DNA from: Vitreoscilla sp.
GTDB lineage: Bacteria > Pseudomonadota > Gammaproteobacteria > Burkholderiales > Burkholderiaceae
Direction of reading: 5' to 3'
DNA: 7,818 nt
NCBI GenBank assembly: GCA_014378125.1
Contig: JACMOG010000676.1
Coordinates: forward strand, 1 to 7,818
Shown: piece after piece, positions 1 to 6,930 of the stretch
Layout: every line of letters starts with the position of its first letter
Position numbering within the stretch: position 1 is the first letter of the stretch
Made by a program: the position numbers and the translations under genes
The notes under the pieces: model-generated
The model's input: only the letters and a program-made list of their open reading frames with translations
The model's database searches: none
Told to the model about the DNA's origin: nothing

Positions 1-229
1 ACTCCTGCTCTTTAATCTCCAGCAGATTATGGAAGGTCAGCAAAGTGGGAATAGTCGCCTCGCCCACGCCGACAGTGCCGATTTCGTCGGACTCGATGAG
101 CTTGATGTCGAGCAGCTTGCCCAGTGTTTTCGAGATCGCGGCGGCGACCATCCAGCCGGCGGTGCCGCCGCCGGCGATGACGACGCGGCGCACGGGGCGG
201 CGGGTTGGGATGACGGATTCGGGGTTCAT
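1..229 (-). CDS. Tryptophan halogenase (flavin-dependent), N-terminal 76 residues, runs off the left edge
   Basis: Partial gene; only the amino-terminal FAD-binding part is in the window. The translation begins [20 protein letters not shown]. It contains the dinucleotide-binding motif GGGTAGW at residues 20-26 and the family motif VGVGEATIP at residues 53-61. Both are near-perfect matches to flavin-dependent tryptophan halogenases (PrnA/RebH superfamily), which use FADH2, O2 and halide to chlorinate or brominate indole rings. The ATG at 229 is chosen because it begins 7 bases after the upstream stop codon and has GAGG just in front, overlapping that stop. It is the last visible gene of the minus-strand operon and a second, more canonical paralogue of the halogenase at 1968-3536. 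The catalytic Lys, the WxWxIP motif and the catalytic Glu lie outside the window, so activity cannot be judged. Family assignment is secure; substrate is unknown. Confidence 0.9.
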   Translation of the reverse strand, partial: MNPESVIPTRRPVRRVVIAGGGTAGWMVAAAISKTLGKLLDIKLIESDEIGTVGVGEATIPTLLTFHNLLEIKEQE

Positions 230-236
230 GGGAGCC

Positions 237-1238
237 TCATCGTTTGAAGCGGTTGAGGAGGGCCTGGCGCAGGTTGCGCGCGCCGCCTTCTGACAGCGGC
301 GCCATCGCGCTGCGCGCGTGCGGGGGAATGTGGGCGGCGGTGTCGTCGGTGGGGCGGAACACGTAGTGGTCGAACATGTCGCGCCAGGTCTCGCGCTGGT
401 GCGCGGGCAGGTCGCGCAGCGTGAGCAGCGCGGCCATCAGCGCCACGATGGGTGAATCGAGGTACGCGGCCGACTGGCGCCACCAGTAGTTGACCAGCAC
501 GTTGAACGGCTCCAGCGACTCCACCTGGTGCCACCACATGCTGGGGATGAACAGCGCGTCGCCGGGCTCGGGCTCGGCCACCTGCGCGTGCTCGAACGCC
601 TGCGCGAAGCGCGGGTGGCGCGCGAGGTCGGGCTTGGCCATGTCGACCAGGCTGATGGGCTGGCCGGCGGGCGTGAGGTCGAGCGGGCCCACGTACAGGT
701 TGGGCAACTGCTCGGGCGGGAACAGCGTGAAGCGGCGGCGGCCGGCCACCACGCAGGCGAGGTTGTCGGGCAGGTCGTAGTGCGCGGCGATGGTGGTGCG
801 ATTGCCCAGCCAGATGCTGGCGAGCGGCGCGCGGTCGCCGAAGGGCAGGTCGTTGGCGGCGCGGAACGGCGGCAGGAAACCGTCGATCTCGGTGGAGCCG
901 ACGTAGAGCGCGGGTGCCACCGCTTCGCTGGCCAGCTTCAGCAGCACGTCCAGCAACTCGTCGAACGGCGCCTTCTCGCGGCTGAAGTTCATCCCGGTGA
1001 AGGTGTCGTTGTAGAAGAAGCGGCCGTTGATCTCGGGCGGCGCCAGGAACAGGCCCGCCAGCTGGCCGCGCCACGTGCTCTTGAGATAGGCCACCGCATC
1101 GGCGGCCGAGCGGCCCCCGGCCTGCGCCATCGGCCAGTGCGACACCAGGCCGCGATGCACCCACGGCTGCGTGTCGCGCAGGCGCGCGTCGGACATCGCG
1201 TCCTCGACGCTGCCGGTGACTTCTCGGATCGGCGTCAT
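237..1238 (-). CDS. Cupin-8/JmjC-like protein, putative Fe(II)/2-oxoglutarate-dependent oxygenase
   Basis: 333 residues, complete. The core of about residues 120-250 looks like the cupin-like (JmjC-related, Cupin_8) fold of small-molecule or protein hydroxylases. The sequence shows a candidate metal triad: H153-x-D155 in AAHYDLPDN, and H237 in [15 protein letters not shown], with the GD-x-(L/I)FIP-x-x-W-W-H arrangement typical of the family's second half. A likely 2-oxoglutarate-anchoring region follows HYD, in the stretch rich in Arg at 167-169 with FTLFPP. No signal peptide or membrane segment is seen, so it should be cytoplasmic. It starts 7 bases after the SapC-like gene stop and ends 7 bases before the next halogenase, so translation is probably coupled; its own Shine-Dalgarno is weak. 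Cupin genes of this kind commonly neighbour halogenase and TonB-receptor genes. Hydroxylation of a protein or imported ligand is inference; the substrate is unknown. Confidence 0.85.
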   Translation of the reverse strand: MTPIREVTGSVEDAMSDARLRDTQPWVHRGLVSHWPMAQAGGRSAADAVAYLKSTWRGQLAGLFLAPPEINGRFFYNDTFTGMNFSREKAPFDELLDVLLKLASEAVAPALYVGSTEIDGFLPPFRAANDLPFGDRAPLASIWLGNRTTIAAHYDLPDNLACVVAGRRRFTLFPPEQLPNLYVGPLDLTPAGQPISLVDMAKPDLARHPRFAQAFEHAQVAEPEPGDALFIPSMWWHQVESLEPFNVLVNYWWRQSAAYLDSPIVALMAALLTLRDLPAHQRETWRDMFDHYVFRPTDDTAAHIPPHARSAMAPLSEGGARNLRQALLNRFKR

Positions 1239-1245
1239 GGCCGGA

Positions 1246-1953
1246 TCAGGACGCGCGCGCCAGGCGCCGGTTGTAGCGCTCGATGAGGTCGCGCATGTGC
1301 GAGAGCGAGGCCACCATCATGAAGATGGCCGACAGATGACCGGCGGCGTTCAGCTCGGCCAGCGCGGCCGCGTCGAGCACGGCCAGGCGCGCCTCGTCGA
1401 TGGTGAAGAAGCCCGCCAGGCGGTTCTGCGAGCCGTCCGCGGCCTCCACGTCCATCACGAAGGATTCGATCAGGGCGTGGCGCGTGAGCGCGTCGACGAA
1501 GGCGGGCAGCGCCTGCACGCCCTGGTGGATGGTGAGCAGCACCGAGTTGATGCGATCCAGGTACTCGGTGGCGCCGCCATGCGGCAGGAACACCGGCGCG
1601 CCTTCGCCCTGGCCGATGCGCGGGCTGTCGGCATCGAGATGCACCATCAGCTCGTTGTCGCCACGCCCGATCATGAACGGGCCGCGTTCGATGGCCAGCG
1701 GGATGTAGTGGGCGTCCCAGCCGCGCGCGTCGAGGAACAGGTTCTCGCCGGCGCGCAGGCCCATCAGCGCCACGGCGTGGAAGCCGCCGGCGTCGTCGGA
1801 CTGCTGCAGCACGATGGGGTAGTACGCCTGGGCGCTGCGGAACTCGCTGAGGAACACCGGCGTGGACATCTGGTCGTCGCCCCAGGCGGCGCCGCGGGTG
1901 GTGATGATGCGCAGGTCGCGGTGGGTGACGTTGTCGAGAAGGGCAGGCTTCAT
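1246..1953 (-). CDS. SapC-family protein
   Basis: 235 residues, complete, beginning MKPALLDNVTHRDLRI. The whole length resembles the SapC-like family: an N-terminal strand-rich part with FLSEFRSAQAYYPIVLQ (residues 34-50), the GLRAGENLFLDARGWDAHYIP region (about 65-85), and a helical C-terminal third ending in ASLSHMRDLIERYNRRLA. The name comes from a surface-array locus, but the biochemical role is not established and no catalytic motif is visible. There is no signal peptide or transmembrane helix. The ATG at 1953 lies 14 bases after the halogenase stop, with a weak purine-rich GAGAG upstream. The same reading frame stays open far upstream through the halogenase gene; that extension is a high-GC artefact because it would encode Arg/Ala-rich, low-complexity sequence. 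Its position between the halogenase and the cupin gene matches recurrent receptor-halogenase clusters, suggesting an accessory role in the same process. Confidence 0.85.
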   Translation of the reverse strand: MKPALLDNVTHRDLRIITTRGAAWGDDQMSTPVFLSEFRSAQAYYPIVLQQSDDAGGFHAVALMGLRAGENLFLDARGWDAHYIPLAIERGPFMIGRGDNELMVHLDADSPRIGQGEGAPVFLPHGGATEYLDRINSVLLTIHQGVQALPAFVDALTRHALIESFVMDVEAADGSQNRLAGFFTIDEARLAVLDAAALAELNAAGHLSAIFMMVASLSHMRDLIERYNRRLARAS

Positions 1954-1967
1954 GGAGACTCTCGGGT

Positions 1968-3536
1968 TCAGTGGCGCGGCAGTCCGTGCGCCTGGATGTG
2001 GGTGATCAGCGAGCGCTGCAGCGGCAGCGCCGCGAGCATGCGTCGGGCCAGGTGCGCCGTCTCGCGGAAGAAGGGTTCGGCGGCGTCGCCGATGCCGGCG
2101 TGGCGCAGCCGCGCGGACGGCTCGGGCAGGTGGCCCATGCCGTGCAGCACGTACTGGTAGCTGGCGGCGGGAAACACCTCCTCCACGCGGAAGAAGTCGG
2201 CCCGGTAGGGCGCGCGGTGGCGCCACAGCGTGAGCAGGTCGGCCAGGCGATCGGGCATCGAGGCGGCCTCGCGGTGCTCGCGCCAGTAGTCGCTGTCGTC
2301 GCGCCGGCCGAGCGCGTAGTGCAGCTTCAGGAAGTCGACCACGCGCTCCCAGCGGTAGGTGAACGCGTCGTTGAAGCGGCGTTCCACCAGCGCCATCTGG
2401 GCGCGCGTGGCGGGCATCTCGGCGCTGATCATCGAGGCGGACATCTCCACCAGCGCCAGCGCCGACGCCTCCAGCGGCTCGACGAAGCCTGCCGACAGGC
2501 CCACGGCCACGCAGTTGCGATGCCAGAAGCGTTCGCGGTAGCCCGGGTCGAACGAGATGCGCCGCGGCGCGGGCAGCGCGGACGGGCCGCCGGTGCGCCG
2601 CACGTAGGCGAACAGGTGTCCGGCGGCCTCGTCGTGCGACACGTGCGCGCTGGAGTACACGTGGCCGATGCCGCGCCGCGTGGGCAGGCCGATGTCCCAG
2701 GTCCAGCCGCACGGCTGCGCCGTGGAGAGGGTCTCGCAGGCGATGGGCGCGTCGGGCGTCGCATGGGGCACCTGCAGCGCGAGCGCGGTGTCGTTGAACA
2801 GCAGGTGCTTCTGCGAGCGCACGCCGATGCCGTAGTGCTGGCCCAGCAGCACCGACGCGAGGCCGGAGCAGTCGATGAACAGGTCGCCCTCGATGTCGCC
2901 GTTGGCGCGCGTGCGCAGGGCCGCGATGTCGCCGTTCTCGTGCGACAGCACCTCGTCGACGTCGTCGAGCACGTGGCGCACATGCAGGTTGGCCACGGCG
3001 TGCTTGCGCAGCTCGACGCCGAACTTGCCGGCGTCGAAGTGGTAGCCATAGTTGGCCACGGCGGCGTACTCGGGCGTGGCGGCCTGCTTGGGCGCGAGGC
3101 CGGCGTCGCACACGGCGGGCTGGGCGCTCACCACGTCGGCGAACGGCCGCTCGGCGTGGCGCTGCAGCCAGCCGGCCACCAGGTCGACCTCGCCGAAACC
3201 CAGCGGCAGCGTGAACGGGTGGCGGTAGCGATCGCCGGCCGCAGCGCCGGCGCCGCGCATCCAGCCGTGGAAATGCGAGCCCTGCTTGAAGGAGGCGTCG
3301 CAGTCGCGGAACAGCGTGGCCTCGGGCAGGCCGATTCGGCGCAGGGTGTCGCGCATCGACGGCCAGGTGCCTTCGCCCACGCCGATGGGCGGGGTGTTGG
3401 GGGATTCGATCAGGGTGACGGCCAGGCCGCCGGGCTCGCCCGCGTGGTGTTCGCGCGCGAGGAGGGCGGCGGTCAGCCATCCGGCCGAACCGCCCCCGAG
3501 GATCACGACGTGTCTCACGTCATCGTTCTGGCGCAT
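1968..3536 (-). CDS. Tryptophan-halogenase-like flavoprotein of a divergent subfamily
   Basis: 522 residues, close to the usual length of flavin-dependent tryptophan halogenases (about 500-540). It has the FAD motif GGGSAGW at residues 14-20, and GVGEGTWPS at 52-60 in place of GVGEATIP. Lys84 in DASFK aligns with the catalytic Lys79 of PrnA, and Glu356 in VEPLEASA aligns with catalytic Glu346. The signature WxWxIP is WTWDIG at 278-283, with Gly for Pro. The Ser-Thr-Gly after the catalytic Glu, which contributes to halide binding in PrnA, is Ala-Ser-Ala. The changes look like a subfamily trait seen next to TonB receptors rather than decay, because the rest is intact. The start at 3536 is preferred because GGAG (3543-3546) lies 6 bases upstream; the ATG at 3542 would abut it. 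The protein is expected to be cytoplasmic and to need a flavin reductase, not seen here. True halogenation, and of what, is unproven. Confidence 0.88.
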   Translation of the reverse strand: MRQNDDVRHVVILGGGSAGWLTAALLAREHHAGEPGGLAVTLIESPNTPPIGVGEGTWPSMRDTLRRIGLPEATLFRDCDASFKQGSHFHGWMRGAGAAAGDRYRHPFTLPLGFGEVDLVAGWLQRHAERPFADVVSAQPAVCDAGLAPKQAATPEYAAVANYGYHFDAGKFGVELRKHAVANLHVRHVLDDVDEVLSHENGDIAALRTRANGDIEGDLFIDCSGLASVLLGQHYGIGVRSQKHLLFNDTALALQVPHATPDAPIACETLSTAQPCGWTWDIGLPTRRGIGHVYSSAHVSHDEAAGHLFAYVRRTGGPSALPAPRRISFDPGYRERFWHRNCVAVGLSAGFVEPLEASALALVEMSASMISAEMPATRAQMALVERRFNDAFTYRWERVVDFLKLHYALGRRDDSDYWREHREAASMPDRLADLLTLWRHRAPYRADFFRVEEVFPAASYQYVLHGMGHLPEPSARLRHAGIGDAAEPFFRETAHLARRMLAALPLQRSLITHIQAHGLPRH

Positions 3537-3542
3537 CTTCAT

Positions 3543-3546
3543 CTCC
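3543..3546 (-). promoter_or_regulatory. Ribosome binding site that decides the halogenase start
   Basis: On the minus strand this reads GGAG and sits 6 bases before the ATG at 3536. Two in-frame ATGs lie close together (3542 and 3536), and a further open extension reaches 3617. Only 3536 has ideal Shine-Dalgarno spacing, so it is taken as the start; the longer form adds low-complexity Gly/Pro/Ser residues unlike the family's N terminus. Confidence 0.6.
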
Positions 3547-3565
3547 GGCCATGATGCCGGTGGGC

Positions 3566-3580
3566 GTGGCGTCGCGCCAC
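3566..3580 (-). other. Small GC-rich hairpin between the receptor and halogenase genes
   Basis: The plus strand reads GTGGCG-TCG-CGCCAC, a perfect 6-base-pair stem with a 3-base loop, inside the 95-base gap (3537-3631) between the receptor stop and the next gene. No T-run follows on the minus strand, so it is not a convincing intrinsic terminator. It could be an RNA-processing or stability element that sets different levels for receptor and enzymes, or a chance product of high GC. Confidence 0.35.
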
Positions 3581-3631
3581 CCGGCGATTCCCTGGAACCG
3601 CCGGGCGTGCCAGCCACCGATTACACGACGC

Positions 3632-6600
3632 TCAGAACTTGTAGCGCGCGCCCAGCAGGAAGCGGCGGCCCGTCTGGGTGATGCCTTCGAGGGCCTCGGT
3701 GGTGCGCGAGTGCGAACGGATGACGCCGTCGTCCAGGTTCAGGGCGTCCAGCGTGAACGACAGGTGCTCGTTCATGTTGTAGCCGAGCGTCATGTCCACC
3801 TGGCCGTAGGGCTCCACGTAGACCGGGTTGGCGCCCTGGCCGTCCTGGGTGGACGACAGGTACTGGCCGCGCCAGTTGTAGGCCACCCGCGCGCTCACGT
3901 GCTGGTTCTCGTAGTACGCCACCACGTTGGCCGTGTTGCTCAGCCCCTGCAGCGCGAACTGCGCGTCCGTCGAGTCGTTGTTGTAGCGCAGTCCCGAGAT
4001 CACCAGCGTGTAGTTGGCCGACACGCCGAAGCCGCTGTTGCCGAACGCGTTCTGCACGTTGAACTCGAAGCCGTGCAGGCTGGCGTTGTGGGCGTTGACC
4101 GGCGTGGTGATCGCGAAGTTCGTCGTCGGGTTGCCCGGCAGGCCCTGGATCGATCCGATGGCGTTGCCCTGCGGGTCGTAGCCCGTGCGCGTGACGCCCG
4201 GCTGGCCGTTGTAGTTCGCGAAGATGTAGTTGCGGATGCAGGCCGTGTTGCCGGTGTCGCAGCCGTTGGCGATGGCCGCGTTGTAGTACGCGCCGCCCAC
4301 CGGGGTGGGGATGTTGAACGGCGTGCCGTTGACGATCGCCGAGCCGATGTAGTTGCTGACGTTCTTGTGGAAAAAGCCCACCGACGCATAGCTCGACTTG
4401 CCGTAGTACCACTCGAGCGACGCGTCCAGGTTGTGCGAGCGCAGCGGCTTCAGGGCAGGGTTGCCCTGCTGGCCGGTGCCGCCGTCGGAGCGCACCGGCG
4501 CGTTGAGGGTCTGTCCGCCCTGGATCTGGTCGTAGGTCGGGCGAGCGATCGTGTCGCCGTAGCTCAGGCGCAGCTTCAGGTCATGCCGCAGGTCGGTGTC
4601 GAAGTCGATCGACGGCAGCAGGTAGTGGTAGCCGCCCTTCAGGGTGGTGAAGCCCTGGTCGGGACCGTACTGTACGTACAGCTCGTTGTTCGACGTCCAG
4701 TTCAGGCCCGAGCCCGTGATGGGCGTGGGCACCAGCGCCGACGACGTGACGTCCGTCTTCTCGTAGCGCAGGCCCGCCGACACGTTCATCGGCATGCGCC
4801 ACAGTTCCCAGTCGCGGTTGTACTGGCCGTACACGCTGGTGGTGTTCTCCTTGGTGCGGATGTCGGTGGTGAACGTCGTCGGCGCCACGTAGTGGCTGGG
4901 GTTGCCCACCGAGGCGGCGATGGCGTCGACCTGCGGGAAGTTGAACGTGTACCAGTTCTCCAACATGCCCGGCGTGTTGTGGCCGCTCATCTGGCTGAAG
5001 TACTTCGACAGCGTGGTGGGATGCCACACGCTGTCGGGGTAGTCGGATGCGTGGGTGGCGCCGCCCCAGGTGCCCTGGTCGACGTTGCCGTAGGCGGTGC
5101 GGTTCTTCACGTGCGTGACGTTCAGGCCGAAGTCCACCGACGACTGTTCGCTGGCGTCCCAGCTGCCCTTCAGCTGCAGCTGGTTGATGTTCGACTTCAT
5201 GTAGCTGTTGCGGAACGACGAGCCCGTGACCAGCTGGCCGGCCGCGCTCGGATCGCCCACGACGCTCATCACCGGGAAGTCGTGCGAGAAGTCGACCGTG
5301 GTGGTGCCGCGGTTGAACGTGGCGGTACCCAGGACGGCATTGGTGCCGTAGGGGCTGTCCGAGCCCGACGTGGAGTTGGACGAATGGCCGTCGGCCTCGA
5401 ACTTCAGCGTGGGGCTGGCCTTCCATGCCAGGTTCAGGCCGAGAGAGCGCAGCGTGGTCTTGACGCCCGACCAGTTGCCGCCCATCGCGATGTCCTGAAG
5501 GCCAGGGCCGCCGCAATTCGTCGTGTTGGGGGCAACGCACGCGGGGAGACCGAGGGTCTCGCCATAGAACACCGGGCCCGACACCGGACCGTTGGTCCAG
5601 CTGCTCACCGACGGGCCGAAGTTGAACCACGACGACAGGTCGCTGCCCTTGGTGTGGACGGTGTTCTGTGCGAACGTGTAGTCGAGCGTGCCTGTGAGCG
5701 ACTGCACCGGCTGCCATTGCAGCGTCAGCTGGCCGTTGGTGCGCTTGCGCTCGATGCCGTTGACCGAGTAGTCGATGCTTTGCGGCACCTGGTACAGGTC
5801 GGTGGGGCCCGGACGGTTGGTGATGTTCTGCGAACCCGGCGCGCCCGGCTGCGGGATGACGCCCCAGCTGGCGGCGTCGGCGCCCGTGAAGGTGTGCCAG
5901 CCGCCGGTGCTGGCGGTGTTGTGGCCGCCGTCGTGCTCCTGGAAGCTGCCGGTGAGCGACACGCCCACGGTGTGGTTGAAGAAGGTATCGCTGTAGATGC
6001 CCGAGACCTCCGGCGTCCACGCCTTGCCCTTGTCGTCGCCGGGCAGGCGTTCGTTCGACTGGTCGTGGCCGGCCTTGACGCCGATGCTCGCCACGCGCTC
6101 GTTGTGGTCCAGCGGACGCGCCGTCTTGATGTTGATGGTGGCGCCGATGCCGCCGGCCGGCTTCGAGGCCTGCGACGTCTTCCACACCTCCAGCGACGAG
6201 ATCGATTCCGACGCCAGGTTGGCGAAGTCGAACGCGCGCGAGGTGGACGCGCCGGCGGCCATGATCGTGCTGGTCGGCAGCTGGCGGCCGTTCAGCAGGA
6301 TCATGTTGAAGTCCTTGCCGAAGCCGCGCACCGTCACCGTGGTGCCTTCGCCGGCCTCGCGCGCGATGGACACGCCGCTGATGCGCTGCATGGCCTCGGC
6401 GAGGTTGGTGTCGGGGAACTTGCCCACGTCCTCGGCGGTGATGCCGTCGACGACACCGTGGGCGTCGCGCTTGAGCGCCATGGAAGAATCCAGGCTGGCG
6501 CGGATGCCGGTGACGGTGACGCTCTGGGTATCGGAGCGGTCAGCGGCGCTGGCGGCGGACGCCGGGCCGGGGGCCGCGCCCTGCGCGTGGGCCACCGTGA

Positions 6601-6673
6601 CGCCGGCCAGCAGCAGTCCGCAGGCCGATGCGAGGCGGGTTCGCCGGAACGACGGCGCGTGGGGGATCTTCAT
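3632..6673 (-). CDS. TonB-dependent receptor, Xanthomonas/Caulobacter type (TIGR01782-like)
   Basis: 1013 residues, an outer-membrane active transporter energised by TonB-ExbB-ExbD. Residues 1-30 form a signal peptide (basic start with RRTR, hydrophobic LLLAGVTVA, cleavage after AHA). A TonB-box-like segment SVTVTGIRASLDSSMALKRD follows at 51-70. The plug, about 65-185, contains DGITAEDVGKFPDTNLAEAM, ISGVSIAREAGEGTTVTVRG, LLNGRQLPTS and GGIGATINIKTARPLD, all typical of this family. The rest is beta-barrel, with GNPALKP at 737-743 and a terminal aromatic residue (...LLGARYKF), the usual barrel-assembly signal. No N-terminal STN signalling domain is present, so sigma/anti-sigma control is unlikely. 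The ATG at 6673 is chosen because it starts the signal peptide and has GGAG (6682-6685) 8 bases upstream; an in-frame ATG at 6787 would add 38 non-signal residues. The ligand is unknown; operators upstream hint at a carbohydrate. Confidence 0.93.
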   Translation of the reverse strand: MKIPHAPSFRRTRLASACGLLLAGVTVAHAQGAAPGPASAASAADRSDTQSVTVTGIRASLDSSMALKRDAHGVVDGITAEDVGKFPDTNLAEAMQRISGVSIAREAGEGTTVTVRGFGKDFNMILLNGRQLPTSTIMAAGASTSRAFDFANLASESISSLEVWKTSQASKPAGGIGATINIKTARPLDHNERVASIGVKAGHDQSNERLPGDDKGKAWTPEVSGIYSDTFFNHTVGVSLTGSFQEHDGGHNTASTGGWHTFTGADAASWGVIPQPGAPGSQNITNRPGPTDLYQVPQSIDYSVNGIERKRTNGQLTLQWQPVQSLTGTLDYTFAQNTVHTKGSDLSSWFNFGPSVSSWTNGPVSGPVFYGETLGLPACVAPNTTNCGGPGLQDIAMGGNWSGVKTTLRSLGLNLAWKASPTLKFEADGHSSNSTSGSDSPYGTNAVLGTATFNRGTTTVDFSHDFPVMSVVGDPSAAGQLVTGSSFRNSYMKSNINQLQLKGSWDASEQSSVDFGLNVTHVKNRTAYGNVDQGTWGGATHASDYPDSVWHPTTLSKYFSQMSGHNTPGMLENWYTFNFPQVDAIAASVGNPSHYVAPTTFTTDIRTKENTTSVYGQYNRDWELWRMPMNVSAGLRYEKTDVTSSALVPTPITGSGLNWTSNNELYVQYGPDQGFTTLKGGYHYLLPSIDFDTDLRHDLKLRLSYGDTIARPTYDQIQGGQTLNAPVRSDGGTGQQGNPALKPLRSHNLDASLEWYYGKSSYASVGFFHKNVSNYIGSAIVNGTPFNIPTPVGGAYYNAAIANGCDTGNTACIRNYIFANYNGQPGVTRTGYDPQGNAIGSIQGLPGNPTTNFAITTPVNAHNASLHGFEFNVQNAFGNSGFGVSANYTLVISGLRYNNDSTDAQFALQGLSNTANVVAYYENQHVSARVAYNWRGQYLSSTQDGQGANPVYVEPYGQVDMTLGYNMNEHLSFTLDALNLDDGVIRSHSRTTEALEGITQTGRRFLLGARYKF

Positions 6674-6681
6674 TGACTTGT

Positions 6682-6685
6682 CTCC
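6682..6685 (-). promoter_or_regulatory. Ribosome binding site of the TonB-dependent receptor
   Basis: On the minus strand this reads GGAG, 8 bases before the ATG at 6673. It supports the start at the signal peptide over the in-frame ATG at 6787, which would place operator palindrome A inside the coding sequence. Confidence 0.65.
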
Positions 6686-6757
6686 GATTGTTTTGGTGAG
6701 CCGAGTCGCCGGTGGGAAACCTGCGCCCAATTCATGCCCGTCGTTGATCGCGGGTTT

Positions 6758-6771
6758 TGAAAGCGCTTTCA
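6758..6771. promoter_or_regulatory. Operator palindrome A (LacI-family type)
   Basis: Perfect 14-base palindrome TGAAAGCGCTTTCA with a central CpG, the hallmark of LacI/GalR-family operators. It lies 85 bases upstream of the receptor ATG, probably within the transcribed leader, where a bound repressor could act as a roadblock. Regulator identity is not visible in the window. Confidence 0.75.
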
Positions 6772-6791
6772 GAGGCGCGTGTGACATCCCC

Positions 6792-6805
6792 TGAAAGCGG
6801 TTTCA
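6792..6805. promoter_or_regulatory. Operator palindrome B (LacI-family type, one mismatch)
   Basis: TGAAAGCGGTTTCA, the same palindrome as site A with a single change at one central position. Its centre is 34 bases from that of site A. It abuts the candidate -10 element of the receptor promoter and would cover the transcription start, a classic position for repression. Confidence 0.72.
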
Positions 6806-6811
6806 AATGTA
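6806..6811 (-). promoter_or_regulatory. Candidate -10 element of the receptor operon promoter
   Basis: On the minus strand this reads TACATT, similar to TATAAT, directly upstream of operator B. No good -35 hexamer lies 16-18 bases further upstream (the best-spaced hexamer is GAGCAC). The call therefore rests on the -10 match and on the way operator B would overlap the start site. Confidence 0.35.
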
Positions 6812-6916
6812 GGGCAGTTGTTCGGCATGTGCTCCAGGGAAACCCCGCATAAGGTCGTGTTTTGACTTGTCCCGGCAACGTTTCTCAACGCTTTTCGGGT
6901 TTGTCCCAGGGGAAAT

Positions 6917-6930
6917 CGAAAGCGCTTTCA
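6917..6930. promoter_or_regulatory. Operator palindrome C (LacI-family type)
   Basis: CGAAAGCGCTTTCA contains the perfect 12-base palindrome GAAAGCGCTTTC at 6918-6929, with one outer base changed from site A. It lies 125 bases (centre to centre) from site B and 159 from site A. It could act as an upstream auxiliary operator for looping, or control the divergent hydrolase, whose GTG is 93 bases further on. Confidence 0.72.

Noticed and set aside
1239..1245. Possible translational frameshift or gene fusion at the very short SapC/cupin and cupin/halogenase junctions.
   Set aside because: Each gene has its own stop and ATG separated by 7 bases, and both proteins are full length. Ordinary operon packing explains it.
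1954..3480. An upstream in-frame extension of the SapC-like gene through the halogenase, which would make a 744-residue protein.
   Set aside because: The extension is Arg/Ala/Pro-rich and lies out of frame over the real halogenase gene. The SapC family starts near the ATG at 1953.
1971..3554. A 527-codon open frame on the plus strand, antisense to the halogenase.
   Set aside because: Low-complexity composition with no motif; it is a shadow of the halogenase gene, whose FAD and catalytic motifs are clear.
3551..6676. A 1041-codon open frame on the plus strand, antisense to the TonB-dependent receptor.
   Set aside because: Its product is Arg/Val/Ala/Gly-rich with no recognisable domain. Long open antisense frames are expected opposite high-GC genes, and the minus-strand receptor is unmistakable.
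6674..6787. A longer receptor starting at the in-frame ATG at 6787.
   Set aside because: It would bury the signal peptide 38 residues inside and place operator A in coding sequence. The ATG at 6673 has a Shine-Dalgarno and a proper signal peptide.
6673..6871. An exact 10-base repeat, TTGACTTGTC, at 6673-6682 and 6862-6871.
   Set aside because: One copy overlaps the receptor start codon and its leader. A single 10-base match in a region of this size can occur by chance, and no symmetry or further copies support a function.
6862..6890. A plus-strand -35-like TTGACT with a -10 at 6885-6890.
   Set aside because: The hexamer at the right spacing is TCAACG, a poor -10. Not enough to call a hydrolase promoter.
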